This document shows positions 11,052 to 20,854 of a DNA stretch of 48,223 bases, one piece after another. The notes beneath the pieces are model-generated. The model searched no databases. It was not told the DNA's origin and worked only from the letters and a program-made list of their open reading frames with translations. Position numbers and translations under genes: made by a program. Source of the DNA: Gemmatimonadota bacterium (lineage in GTDB: Bacteria; Gemmatimonadota; Gemmatimonadetes; Gemmatimonadales; GWC2-71-9); the NCBI GenBank assembly GCA_003223415.1, contig QHUY01000006.1, positions 19,676 to 67,898 of the forward strand, written 5' to 3'. Position 1 is the stretch's first letter, and every line of letters starts with the position of its first letter.

Positions 11052-11974
11052 CGCCCCGTCACTGGGCGGTCTTGCTCGCCCTCCTCGCCGCCGCGGCGAT
11101 CGGGGCGTTGGGCCTGCGCGCCGGCACGGCCGGCAGCGACGCGGCACGGCGTTTCTTCCGGCACCCCACCGCCGCCTTCGCGGTGGGCGTGCTGCTCTTC
11201 TTCGTCCTCATCGCAGTGTGCGCGCCGCTCGTCGCGCCCTACGACCCCTCCGCGCAGCTGGAGATCGTGCAGCTGCAGAACCGCCCGCCGTCGTGGATGC
11301 ATCCGCTCGGCACGGACCTCTACAGCCGCGACCTGCTGAGCCGTCTGGTGTTCGGCGCCCGAGTCTCGCTGGCCGTCGGCACGCTCGCGATGCTGGTCGC
11401 CGTCTCCCTGGGCGCGGTGGTCGGCCTGCTGGCGGGCTACTTCCACCGGTGGATGGACGGCGTGCTCATGCGTCTGGTTGACGTCGGCCTCGCGGTCCCG
11501 CGGATCTTCCTTCTGCTGATCGCCGTGTCGCTATGGAGCCAGCTGCCGCTGGCGATCCTGGTGCTGACGATCGGGCTGACGGGCTGGTTCGCGACCAGCC
11601 GGCTGGTGCGGGCCGAAGTGCTGTCGCGGCGGGAGCTCGCCTACGTGGACGCCGCGCGGGCGCTGGGCGCGCCGCCGGCCCGCGTAATCCTCCGCCATGT
11701 CCTCCCCAACGCCGTGGCGCCGCTCATCGTCTCCGCCGCACTCGGGATCGGGAGCGTGATGCTGCTCGAGGCGTCGCTCTCGTTCCTCGGTATCGGGGTG
11801 GCGCCGCCGACGCCGAGCTGGGGCAACATGATCGCCGACGGCAAGGAGCAGATCGCCACCGCTCCCTGGACCACTTTGTCCCCGGGCCTCGCCATCGTGC
11901 TCGTCGTGATGGCCCTGAACGCCGTCGGCGACGCGCTCCGCGACGCCCTCGATCCGCGCCGGGAGGCGACGTGA
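11048..11974 (+). CDS. dppC: Dipeptide/oligopeptide ABC transporter permease, DppC type
   Basis: 308 aa. It has the DppC marker [24 protein letters not shown], the coupling motif [23 protein letters not shown], and the end [11 protein letters not shown]. An extra hydrophobic stretch at about 8-22 precedes the usual first helix, so the true start could lie a little downstream, but the GTG at 11048 gives the 4-nt overlap seen throughout this operon. Confidence 0.94.
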   Translation: MTPRHWAVLLALLAAAAIGALGLRAGTAGSDAARRFFRHPTAAFAVGVLLFFVLIAVCAPLVAPYDPSAQLEIVQLQNRPPSWMHPLGTDLYSRDLLSRLVFGARVSLAVGTLAMLVAVSLGAVVGLLAGYFHRWMDGVLMRLVDVGLAVPRIFLLLIAVSLWSQLPLAILVLTIGLTGWFATSRLVRAEVLSRRELAYVDAARALGAPPARVILRHVLPNAVAPLIVSAALGIGSVMLLEASLSFLGIGVAPPTPSWGNMIADGKEQIATAPWTTLSPGLAIVLVVMALNAVGDALRDALDPRREAT

Positions 11975-12977
11975 AGGAGCCGTTGCTCCGGGTGCGCGAT
12001 CTGAAGACGTACTTCGTGACGGAGCGGGGCCGTGGCACCGCGCGCGCCGTGGACGGCGTCTCTTTCGACCTGTATCCCGGCGAGACGCTGGGCATCGTGG
12101 GGGAGTCGGGGTGCGGCAAGACGGTCACCTCCCTCTCCATCCTCCGCCTGATCCCTGAGCCGCCGGGCCACATCCGCCCCGGCAGCTTCATCGAGTTCGA
12201 GGGCCGCAACCTGCTCACGCTGTCCCCGCCCGAGCTGCGCGCCGTGCGCGGCAACCGGATCGCCATGATCTTCCAGGAGCCGATGACGTCGCTCAACCCC
12301 GTCTTCACGGTCGGCGACCAGATCGCCGAGGCGGCCATCGTGCACCAGCGGCTGTCGCGCCGCGCGGCCCGCGCACGCGCGCTCGAAATGCTGCGCCTCG
12401 TCGGGATCCCGGACCCCGAGGCGCGCCTCGACGACTACCCGCACCAGCTCTCGGGCGGCATCTGCCAGCGGGTGATGATCGCGATGGCGCTCGTCTGCCA
12501 CCCCCAGGTGCTGATCGCCGACGAGCCGACGACCGCGCTCGACGTCACCATCCAGGCGCAGATCCTCGAGCTGCTGGAGCGCCTGCAGGCCGAGCTCGGC
12601 ATGGCGATCATGCTCATCACCCACGACTTGGGCATCGTCGCGGGGAGCGCCGACCGCGTCGTGGTGATGTACGCGGGCCAGGTGGTGGAGACCGCGCCGA
12701 CGCCGGAGCTGTTTACGCGGGCGCAGCATCCGTACACCGAGGGGCTGATGGCCTCGGTACCGCGGCTCGACCGTCCCCCCGCGGCGCGGCTGCACAGCAT
12801 CCCCGGCAACGTCCCGGCCGCCACCGATTGGCCGAGCGGGTGCCGCTTCCATCCCCGCTGCCCGTACGCTTGGGACAAGTGCCGGGCCGAGGAGCCGCCG
12901 CTCCTGGAGACGGGCGGCGCCGGGCACACCGCCCGCTGCTGGCTCGTCGCCGAACCGCAGCGCCGGATGCGGCGGTC

Positions 12978-12981
<4 letters not shown>
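11971..12981 (+). CDS. dppD: Peptide ABC transporter ATPase, DppD type
   Basis: 336 aa from GTG 11971 (4-nt overlap upstream). Walker [10 protein letters not shown]-loop [11 protein letters not shown], signature LSGGICQRV, Walker [13 protein letters not shown] and H-loop ITHDLG are all present. The C-terminal oligopeptide-transporter extension shows as [15 protein letters not shown]. The signature reads LSGGI where LSGGM or LSGGQ is more common, a mild change. Confidence 0.94.
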
Positions 12982-13963
<982 letters not shown>

Positions 13964-13967
<4 letters not shown>

Positions 13968-14560
13968 GCACCGGTGCGCTGCTCGCCCTGCAGGTGCTCA
14001 CGAACCTAGCGATCGTCCCGGCGAGCGCGGGCGTCCCTCGAGGGTGGACGCTCCAGCGTGTGCGCGACGTGGAAGCACCACAATTCCAGGTGACCGGGGG
14101 CCACGCCCTTCGGGTCGAGGCGCGCCGCGCCGCGGGAGGCGCAAGCTACCGGCTGCGCGCGCCGCTGCACCCACCGACGGGACACGCCGGTACCCTCAAG
14201 TGGCGCTGGCGTACCGACACCCCGATCCGTGGGGCGTCCCTCCGCGTGCGGGCGCGCGACGATACGCCGGTGCGCGTGGTCGTCACCTTCGACGACGGAC
14301 GGAGCATCGCCTACAGCTGGGGAAACTCCGAAGGGCGGGGCGAAAGCTTGCTCAGCGGGGCGCGTGCCGTCGTCGTGCTCGAGCGCGCCGACGACGCGGA
14401 CGGGTCCTGGCATGTGGAGCGCCGGGACCCGTTCGCCGACTACCGCCGGCTGTTCAGCCGGGCGCCGCACCCGATCGTGGCCGTCGGCGTGAGCGCCGAC
14501 ACCGACCGGTTGGGCGGCCGGGCGGTGGCCGAAGCAGGCGATTTCGAGTGGGAGCCGTAG
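13964..14560 (+). CDS. DUF3047-family secreted protein
   Basis: 198 aa, GTG start overlapping dppF by 4 nt, so co-translated with the peptide transporter. A hydrophobic N-terminus (about 1-24) suggests secretion. The rest fits DUF3047: [46 protein letters not shown] and [20 protein letters not shown]. Function is unknown. Why it ends a peptide-transporter operon is unclear. Confidence 0.72.
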
Positions 14561-14566
14561 TAGGTT
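14561..14566 (+). promoter_or_regulatory. Candidate -10 element for a leaderless start
   Basis: TAGGTT lies 8 nt before the ATG at 14575. The same geometry (TAGATT, 6-8 nt before ATG) is seen before the genes at 23053, 28134 and 42412. No convincing -35 is present. Confidence 0.3.
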
Positions 14567-14574
14567 CTGCCATC

Positions 14575-16668
14575 ATGATCTCCCACCTCCGTTCTCTCGC
14601 CGTCGTCGCGACTGCTGCGCTAGCGCCGACCACACTGCCCGCCCAGCAGCCCGCCTTCACCCTCGAGCAGGCGCTGTCCGCGTCGTTCCCCGAAGAGCTC
14701 GTCGCCGCGCCGACCGGCGGCGCCGTCGCCTGGGTGTTCAACGACCGCGGCGCGCGCAACATCTGGATCGCCGCGCCACCCGACTACCAGGGGAAACCGG
14801 TCACAACCTACACCGGCGACGACGGCCAGGAGATTGGGGAGCTCCAGTGGACGCCCGACGCAAAGGCGATCGTCTACGTCCGCGGCGGCGGACCCAACGG
14901 CCGCGGCGAGACGCCCAACCCGCATAGCCTCCCCGAGGGCGTCGAGCAGGACGTCTGGGTCGTGGCGGTCTCAGGCGGTGCCCTCCGGCGCCTGGGTGAG
15001 GGGTCGAGCCCCGCCGTCTCGCCCAAAGGGGATCGGGTGGCCTTCCTCCGCCGCGGTCAGATCTGGTGGGTCTCGCTCGCCGACTCGGCGGCTCCGCAGC
15101 AGCCGATCCACGCGCGGGGTCGCGCCGGCGCGCTGCGCTGGTCTCCCGACGCCGCCGCGCTCGCTTTCGTGAGCCGCCGCGACGACCATGCGTTCATCGG
15201 CATCTACGACGTCGCCGCCAAGACGCTTCGCTTCGTCGACCCCAGCGTGGATTCGGACGTCGATCCCGTCTGGGCGCCGGACGGCAAGCGGCTTGCGTTC
15301 GTCCGCATTCCCGCGGCCACCGGCACCCTGCCGTTCACGCCCGAGCGCGCGGCGCAGCCCTGGTCCATCCGGGTGGTGGACGTGGCGAGCGGCGCGGGAC
15401 GGGAGGTTTGGAAGGCCGACACCGGTCGCGGCAGCGCCTTCCAGGGCGTCGTCACCGCGAATCAGCTGCTCTGGACGGCGGGCGATCGCCTCGTGTTCCC
15501 CTGGGAGAAGGATGGGTGGACGCACCTGTACGCGGTGCCGGTGGCCGGCGGAGCGGCCGCGCTGCTCACGCGGGGGGCGTTCGAAGTCGAGTACGTCGCG
15601 CTCGGCGCGGACGGGAGCTCGATCGTTTACAACTCGAACCAGGACGACATCGACCGCCGGCACGTGTGGAGAGTCGCGGTAGCCGGCGGAGCGCCCGTCG
15701 CGCTGACGCGGGGCACGGGACTCGAGTGGGCGCCGGTGATAACCAGCGACGGCAAGGCCGTCGCGTTCTTCCACGCGGACGCCCGTCAGCCGCCGCGTCC
15801 GGCGATCCTCCTCGGCGCGGCCGCGCCGCGGGACATTGCGCCGGCGGCCATCCCCGCCGACTTTCCCGCAGCGGCGCTGCTCGAGCCACAGCAGGTGCTC
15901 TTCTCGGCGGCGGATGGCGTGACGATTCACGGGCAGCTGTTCCTGCCGAAGAACCTGAAGCCCGGCGAGCGGCGCCCGGCGGTGGTGTTCTTCCACGGCG
16001 GTTCCCGCCGCCAGATGCTGCTCGGCTGGCACTACCTCTACTATTACCGCAACGCCTACGCCCTGAATGAGTACCTGGCCAGCCAGGGCTACGTCGTCCT
16101 ATCGGTGAACTACCGCAGCGGCATCGGCTACGGGATCGAGTTCCGCGAGGCCCTGCACTACGGGGCCCAAGGGGCGAGCGAGTTCAACGACGTGTTGGGC
16201 GCGGGGGTGTACCTCCGCAGTCGCGCCGACGTCGATGCGGCGCGCATCGGCCTGTGGGGCGGCTCCTACGGCGGGTTCCTGACGGCGATGGGCCTCGCGC
16301 GGGCTTCCGACCTGTTCGCGGCGGGGGTGGACCTACACGGGGTGCACGACTGGAACATCGAGATCCGCAACTGGGTCGAGAGCTACGATCCCGCCAAGCA
16401 GACCGACGCCGCGAAGCTCGCCTACGAATCCTCGCCGATCGCCTACGTGAAGGATTGGCGCTCGCCGGTATTACTGATTCACGGCGACGACGACCGCAAC
16501 GTGCAATTCAGCCAGACGGTGGAGCTCGCCGAGGCGCTGCGGCACCAGGGCGTGGTCGTCGAGCAGCTGATTTTCCCGGATGAGATCCACGACTTCCTGA
16601 CGCATGCGCATTGGCTCGCGGTGTACCACGCGGCGGCGGAGTTCTTCGAGCGGCGTTTGCGGCGATAA
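14575..16668 (+). CDS. Secreted prolyl oligopeptidase-family (S9) serine peptidase
   Basis: 697 aa with a signal peptide (cleavage near LPAQQ). Residues about 30-430 form WD40-like propeller repeats (QWTPDAKAIVYV, RWSPDAAALAFV, VWAPDGKRLAFV), which screen substrate size in this family. The alpha/beta-hydrolase domain carries the catalytic triad: Ser564 in GGSYGG, Asp at about 638-640 in HGDDDRN, and His672 in IHDF. It probably cleaves peptides in the periplasm, which fits the peptide transporter just upstream. Confidence 0.93.
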   Translation: MISHLRSLAVVATAALAPTTLPAQQPAFTLEQALSASFPEELVAAPTGGAVAWVFNDRGARNIWIAAPPDYQGKPVTTYTGDDGQEIGELQWTPDAKAIVYVRGGGPNGRGETPNPHSLPEGVEQDVWVVAVSGGALRRLGEGSSPAVSPKGDRVAFLRRGQIWWVSLADSAAPQQPIHARGRAGALRWSPDAAALAFVSRRDDHAFIGIYDVAAKTLRFVDPSVDSDVDPVWAPDGKRLAFVRIPAATGTLPFTPERAAQPWSIRVVDVASGAGREVWKADTGRGSAFQGVVTANQLLWTAGDRLVFPWEKDGWTHLYAVPVAGGAAALLTRGAFEVEYVALGADGSSIVYNSNQDDIDRRHVWRVAVAGGAPVALTRGTGLEWAPVITSDGKAVAFFHADARQPPRPAILLGAAAPRDIAPAAIPADFPAAALLEPQQVLFSAADGVTIHGQLFLPKNLKPGERRPAVVFFHGGSRRQMLLGWHYLYYYRNAYALNEYLASQGYVVLSVNYRSGIGYGIEFREALHYGAQGASEFNDVLGAGVYLRSRADVDAARIGLWGGSYGGFLTAMGLARASDLFAAGVDLHGVHDWNIEIRNWVESYDPAKQTDAAKLAYESSPIAYVKDWRSPVLLIHGDDDRNVQFSQTVELAEALRHQGVVVEQLIFPDEIHDFLTHAHWLAVYHAAAEFFERRLRR

Positions 16669-16689
16669 GGCGTTTTCCGTTAACGCCTT
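16667..16689. terminator. Bidirectional terminator hairpin
   Basis: Perfect 8-bp stem AAGGCGTT/AACGCCTT with a 7-nt loop, in the 27-nt gap between two convergent genes (stops at 16668 and 16696). Confidence 0.6.
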
Positions 16690-16695
16690 TCGCTC

Positions 16696-17999
<1,304 letters not shown>

Positions 18000-18018
18000 G
18001 AGGCTCTTCCGAGAGGAA

Positions 18019-18414
18019 TCAGGTGAACAGGTCGTCCTGCCCGGCCGGCTCGATCACCGGGGCCGGGCGCAGCAGCTCGCTCAGATGCAGCTCCCATTTC
18101 TCCACGTCGAAATGGTGCTCGTGTTGCAGCGCGCGCCGCAGCACCGGCGAGAACTCGTGAAATGCCTCCAGCAGCTCTCGGGTCGCCTCCCGCAGCGCCT
18201 GGGTCTGGAAGCTATCGTCGCTCGCGCCCATGTCCTCGAGGATGCTCTCTTCGGTGCGCGACGCCACGATCGGGTCGGCGCGGCCCTCGACGAAGACGTT
18301 GGTGCGCTGGCCGGGCCCGCGACCCTCCTCGATCGGCATCAGCCCGAGGATCCGGTCGGAACGCCAATACTTCCCATAGCCCAAAAAGACCATGCGGTCG
18401 CGCTTGATGTCCAT
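18019..18414 (-). CDS. RemA-like (DUF370-related) protein with C-terminal extension
   Basis: 131 aa. Residues about 8-60 ([23 protein letters not shown]...[13 protein letters not shown]) align in order with RemA/DUF370 proteins, which have GFGNxVxxxRIIAIV and a later RTRAVI/TDS segment. RemA of Bacillus is a DNA-binding activator of matrix genes that forms oligomeric rings. Here an added helical tail (about 65-131), rich in acidic residues, replaces the normal end. The start is clear: GGAGG sits 4 nt before the ATG. Assignment is by eye; the regulatory role is inference. Confidence 0.5.
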   Translation of the reverse strand: MDIKRDRMVFLGYGKYWRSDRILGLMPIEEGRGPGQRTNVFVEGRADPIVASRTEESILEDMGASDDSFQTQALREATRELLEAFHEFSPVLRRALQHEHHFDVEKWELHLSELLRPAPVIEPAGQDDLFT

Positions 18415-18428
18415 GGAGCCTCCACGAG

Positions 18429-18488
18429 AGCCGTCAGCCGTCAGCGATCAGCCCTCAGTCACACCCTGATGGCCGATGGCTGATGGCT
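18429..18488. repeat. AGCCGTC heptamer repeat hairpin
   Basis: Arms 18429-18451 and 18466-18488 are inverted repeats matching at 19 of 23 positions, loop 14 nt. The left arm continues to about 18458. The right arm runs into the DUF1028 stop codon (18487-18489). Confidence 0.85.
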
Positions 18489-19479
18489 ATTTCTTCCGCC
18501 GCCGCGCCAGAATGTCGTCTAACGCCACTCGATCGATCTTCCCGTCCATCCGAACCCGCACGTCGTAATTCTCCCAGTACATGAAGTTGGCCAGCGCCTC
18601 GAGGAACCTCTGGGTCGCGGTCCCCTGCGGCGCGTCGAGCCACTTCTGCGGCTGGCCGAGCGGCTCGCGCAGCAGGATCGGCTCGAGCTGCTTCACGACG
18701 TCCAGGGTGAGGGGGACCAGGTCCTCGGGGCGGCTCTGGAAAAAGTAGAGCTGATGCAGGCGGTAGAGTCGCTGCAGCTCGCGGATCGGTTGGCTGTCGT
18801 CGTAGATGCGCAGGTCGATGTAGCGGTCGTTGCCGCCCAGGTAGCCGGCCCCCGCGCGCACCACGAGCAGGGCCGCCGACTCCATCCCGCGTTTGTCGCC
18901 TCCCCCCGCCTGCCCCGCCTGGAGGGCCGCCATCAGCCGATCGGCGAGAGCGCCGGCGGCGTGCTGGAAGGCATTCGCCATGTTCTTCACCGTCTGGTCG
19001 GAGACCATGATGTTCGCCTGGGCTGCGAAATACCGGCCAACGATGATCTGACCCTTCCCCGCGGCGATAATGTCGCCCGCGGGTGTCATGGTGCGCCCCC
19101 CAGCCCAGTCGAAGCAGGAGTCTCCCGTCCAGCTGGCGGTGTTGCCGCGCGCGTCCACCATGCCGACCTGACGCTGCGCGCGGCGCGGATCGCTGCGCAT
19201 CACGATCCGCAATACTTCCGGTGCGGACGCGCCCAGCGCCATCAGCTCGAGACCGCGCTCGCCGTAGGCGGTGTTGCCGAGCGACTGCGTCGCCACCGCC
19301 CCCACTCCCGCCTTCGCCCACGGCACGATCCCGCCCACATTAGGGAACTTGGACTGCACCGCGACGCCCAAGTCCCCCGTCGCGGAGTCCCAGGCGACGA
19401 TGCTGTAGGTATGGGCGCGCTTCTGTAGATCGGTGGGGGCGGGTTGCTGCAGGAGCACGGCAAGCACGACGGAGAACAT
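18487..19479 (-). CDS. DUF1028-family secreted protein
   Basis: 330 aa. A short signal peptide precedes the DUF1028 core: YSIVAWDSATGDLGVAVQSKF, VPWAKAGVGAVATQS and SWTGDSCFDWAGG. DUF1028 proteins have an Ntn-hydrolase-like fold of uncertain activity. An added C-terminal region (from about 215) has no recognised domain. ATG 19479 is chosen because AAAGGA lies 7 nt upstream and the preceding gene ends only 2 nt before it. A longer in-frame extension overlaps that gene and is rejected. Confidence 0.85.
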   Translation of the reverse strand: MFSVVLAVLLQQPAPTDLQKRAHTYSIVAWDSATGDLGVAVQSKFPNVGGIVPWAKAGVGAVATQSLGNTAYGERGLELMALGASAPEVLRIVMRSDPRRAQRQVGMVDARGNTASWTGDSCFDWAGGRTMTPAGDIIAAGKGQIIVGRYFAAQANIMVSDQTVKNMANAFQHAAGALADRLMAALQAGQAGGGDKRGMESAALLVVRAGAGYLGGNDRYIDLRIYDDSQPIRELQRLYRLHQLYFFQSRPEDLVPLTLDVVKQLEPILLREPLGQPQKWLDAPQGTATQRFLEALANFMYWENYDVRVRMDGKIDRVALDDILARRRKK

Positions 19480-19481
19480 GC

Positions 19482-20051
19482 TCAGTCCTTTCGCAATTTC
19501 TTCTTCATCTCCTCGAGCTGCCTCTCCGCCGCGGCCTCTCGCGCCGCCCGATCCATCTCCGACTTCAGCAGCTCGTCGCGCAGGTCCACACCGGGACGCT
19601 CGCCGCCCGCCGCCTGCAGATCGCGCCACGCCTGCTCGGTGCTTCGCTCGCCGCCCCCTTGAGGCCGGTCCAGCTCGGCCTTGTGCAGCTGCGCCTGCAT
19701 CTCCGTCAGGTCGCGCTCGGCGAGGGCCAGCTCGTCCTGCTGCGCGGCGCGCTTGCGCTCGAGCACGCCCACCCGCTCCCGGTGCTTCGCCGTGAACCGC
19801 TGGGCCACCTCCACCGTTTCCCCGTCCTGGATCTCGGCGGCGAGGCGGCCCCGCCGCTCAGCATCGGCAAGCCGCTGGCGCTCTGCGGCGACCTCAACGT
19901 CGGTGCGCGCCAGGGCTTGGCGCATCTCCTGCACCGCCACCTTGGCGTCCACGACCGCCTCGTGCATCTGGCGCACCAGCTCCCGCAGATCCCCGGTGGG
20001 CGTCGCCGCGTCCAGGGCGGCCCGCAGTGCATCCCGCAGACGCTCGAACAT
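19482..20051 (-). CDS. PspA/IM30-like coiled-coil protein
   Basis: 189 aa, almost wholly helical with long heptad stretches and many charged residues. It begins MFERLRDALRAALDA. The layout (short N-terminal amphipathic helix, then ELVRQMHEAVVDAKVAVQEM, long coils) resembles PspA/Vipp1 membrane-stress proteins, but no residue-level signature settles it. ATG 20051 is used because the in-frame extension to 20297 lies over the FmdB gene. It is placed 26 nt after fmdB and 2 nt before the DUF1028 gene. Confidence 0.55.
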   Translation of the reverse strand: MFERLRDALRAALDAATPTGDLRELVRQMHEAVVDAKVAVQEMRQALARTDVEVAAERQRLADAERRGRLAAEIQDGETVEVAQRFTAKHRERVGVLERKRAAQQDELALAERDLTEMQAQLHKAELDRPQGGGERSTEQAWRDLQAAGGERPGVDLRDELLKSEMDRAAREAAAERQLEEMKKKLRKD

Positions 20052-20077
20052 GTCCGCCCCCCCCGGTCCTCCCGCCG

Positions 20078-20242
20078 TCAGCTCTTGCGGACCGTCTTGG
20101 CGAAGAACGACGAGAGCACCGGCTGCACCGCCTTCGATTTGCAGTTGGGGCAGGTGGGGTGCCGCCGGCCGTGCTGGCTGATCGGTTGCTGTTGGCTGAA
20201 GCGCTTCCGGCACTTGGTACAGCGATACTCGTAAATGGGCAT
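20078..20242 (-). CDS. FmdB-family zinc ribbon protein
   Basis: 54 aa. It starts MPIYEYRCTKCRKRF, the hallmark of the FmdB/CxxC_CxxC_SSSS family, and has a second pair in CPNC. Zinc ligands are Cys8, Cys11, Cys31 and Cys34. The C-terminus (SSFFAKTVRKS) is basic. The family's role is poorly defined; it may be regulatory. It is the first gene of the minus-strand operon running into the PspA-like and DUF1028 genes, and is read from the promoter pair at 20277-20289. Confidence 0.88.
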   Translation of the reverse strand: MPIYEYRCTKCRKRFSQQQPISQHGRRHPTCPNCKSKAVQPVLSSFFAKTVRKS

Positions 20243-20276
20243 AGTGGGGAATGAAAGTGCGCTCGCCGGAAACGAT

Positions 20277-20289
20277 GGTCAAGTTGACG
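20277..20289. promoter_or_regulatory. Back-to-back -35 elements of a divergent promoter
   Basis: GGTCAA (20277-20282, read as TTGACC on the minus strand) and TTGACG (20284-20289, plus strand) are separated by one base and form the palindrome GTCAAGTTGAC. On the minus strand CACTTT follows after 17 nt, upstream of fmdB; the plus -10 near 20307-20312 is weak. A regulator-binding palindrome is the alternative reading. Confidence 0.45.
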
Positions 20290-20317
20290 GCCCGCACGGC
20301 AAGGTCGAGTTTGCTGC

Positions 20318-20854
20318 ATGCTGCCGCACCCCCCGTCCGCCAGGCTGCTACTGCCGATCGCGATCGCCATCCTGGCGTTCGCCTGCAATGAGGGGCTGCG
20401 GCCCGTTCGCGTGCCCACGACCTGCCCGCATGGCGTTGTCGGGATTTGCGGGACGGTGCGGTTCCGTGGGGCGTTGCCCGACTCGACCGAGGCAGTCTAC
20501 CTGGTGGCGTACCCCACGTTTCCCCAGAGCCGGAACGATCTCTTCAACTTCGTGCCGTTCCCGCCCCAGTCGATCCCCACCGCGGACTCGAGCTACTTCT
20601 ACACCTTGGGCATCCTCAACGGTCGCTACGAATGGGTGGTCGCGGTGTGGAAGAAGCTCGGGAGTTTCAATCCCGACTTTTCCAACGCCGACTCGCTGCT
20701 GCGTGAGGCGGGTTACTACCGGGACCGGAGCGACCCCACGAGGCCGGGGGTCGTGGTGGTGAACGGATCTGGGACGGACTCGATCAATATTGTGGTGGAT
20801 TTCGCGAACATGCATCCGATCTCGTATTACTTCCCGGCGGCAGCGAAGCAATGA
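20318..20854 (+). CDS. Putative lipoprotein, function unknown
   Basis: 178 aa. The signal sequence ends in LAFAC, with Cys23 the likely lipidated residue. After it comes VVGICGTVRFRGALPDSTEAVYLVAYP, which reads like a small beta-sandwich or transthyretin-like fold, but no family is recognised. The stop overlaps the TonB receptor ATG by 4 nt (ATGA), so the two are co-translated and this may be the receptor's partner lipoprotein. Confidence 0.75.
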   Translation: MLPHPPSARLLLPIAIAILAFACNEGLRPVRVPTTCPHGVVGICGTVRFRGALPDSTEAVYLVAYPTFPQSRNDLFNFVPFPPQSIPTADSSYFYTLGILNGRYEWVVAVWKKLGSFNPDFSNADSLLREAGYYRDRSDPTRPGVVVVNGSGTDSINIVVDFANMHPISYYFPAAAKQ

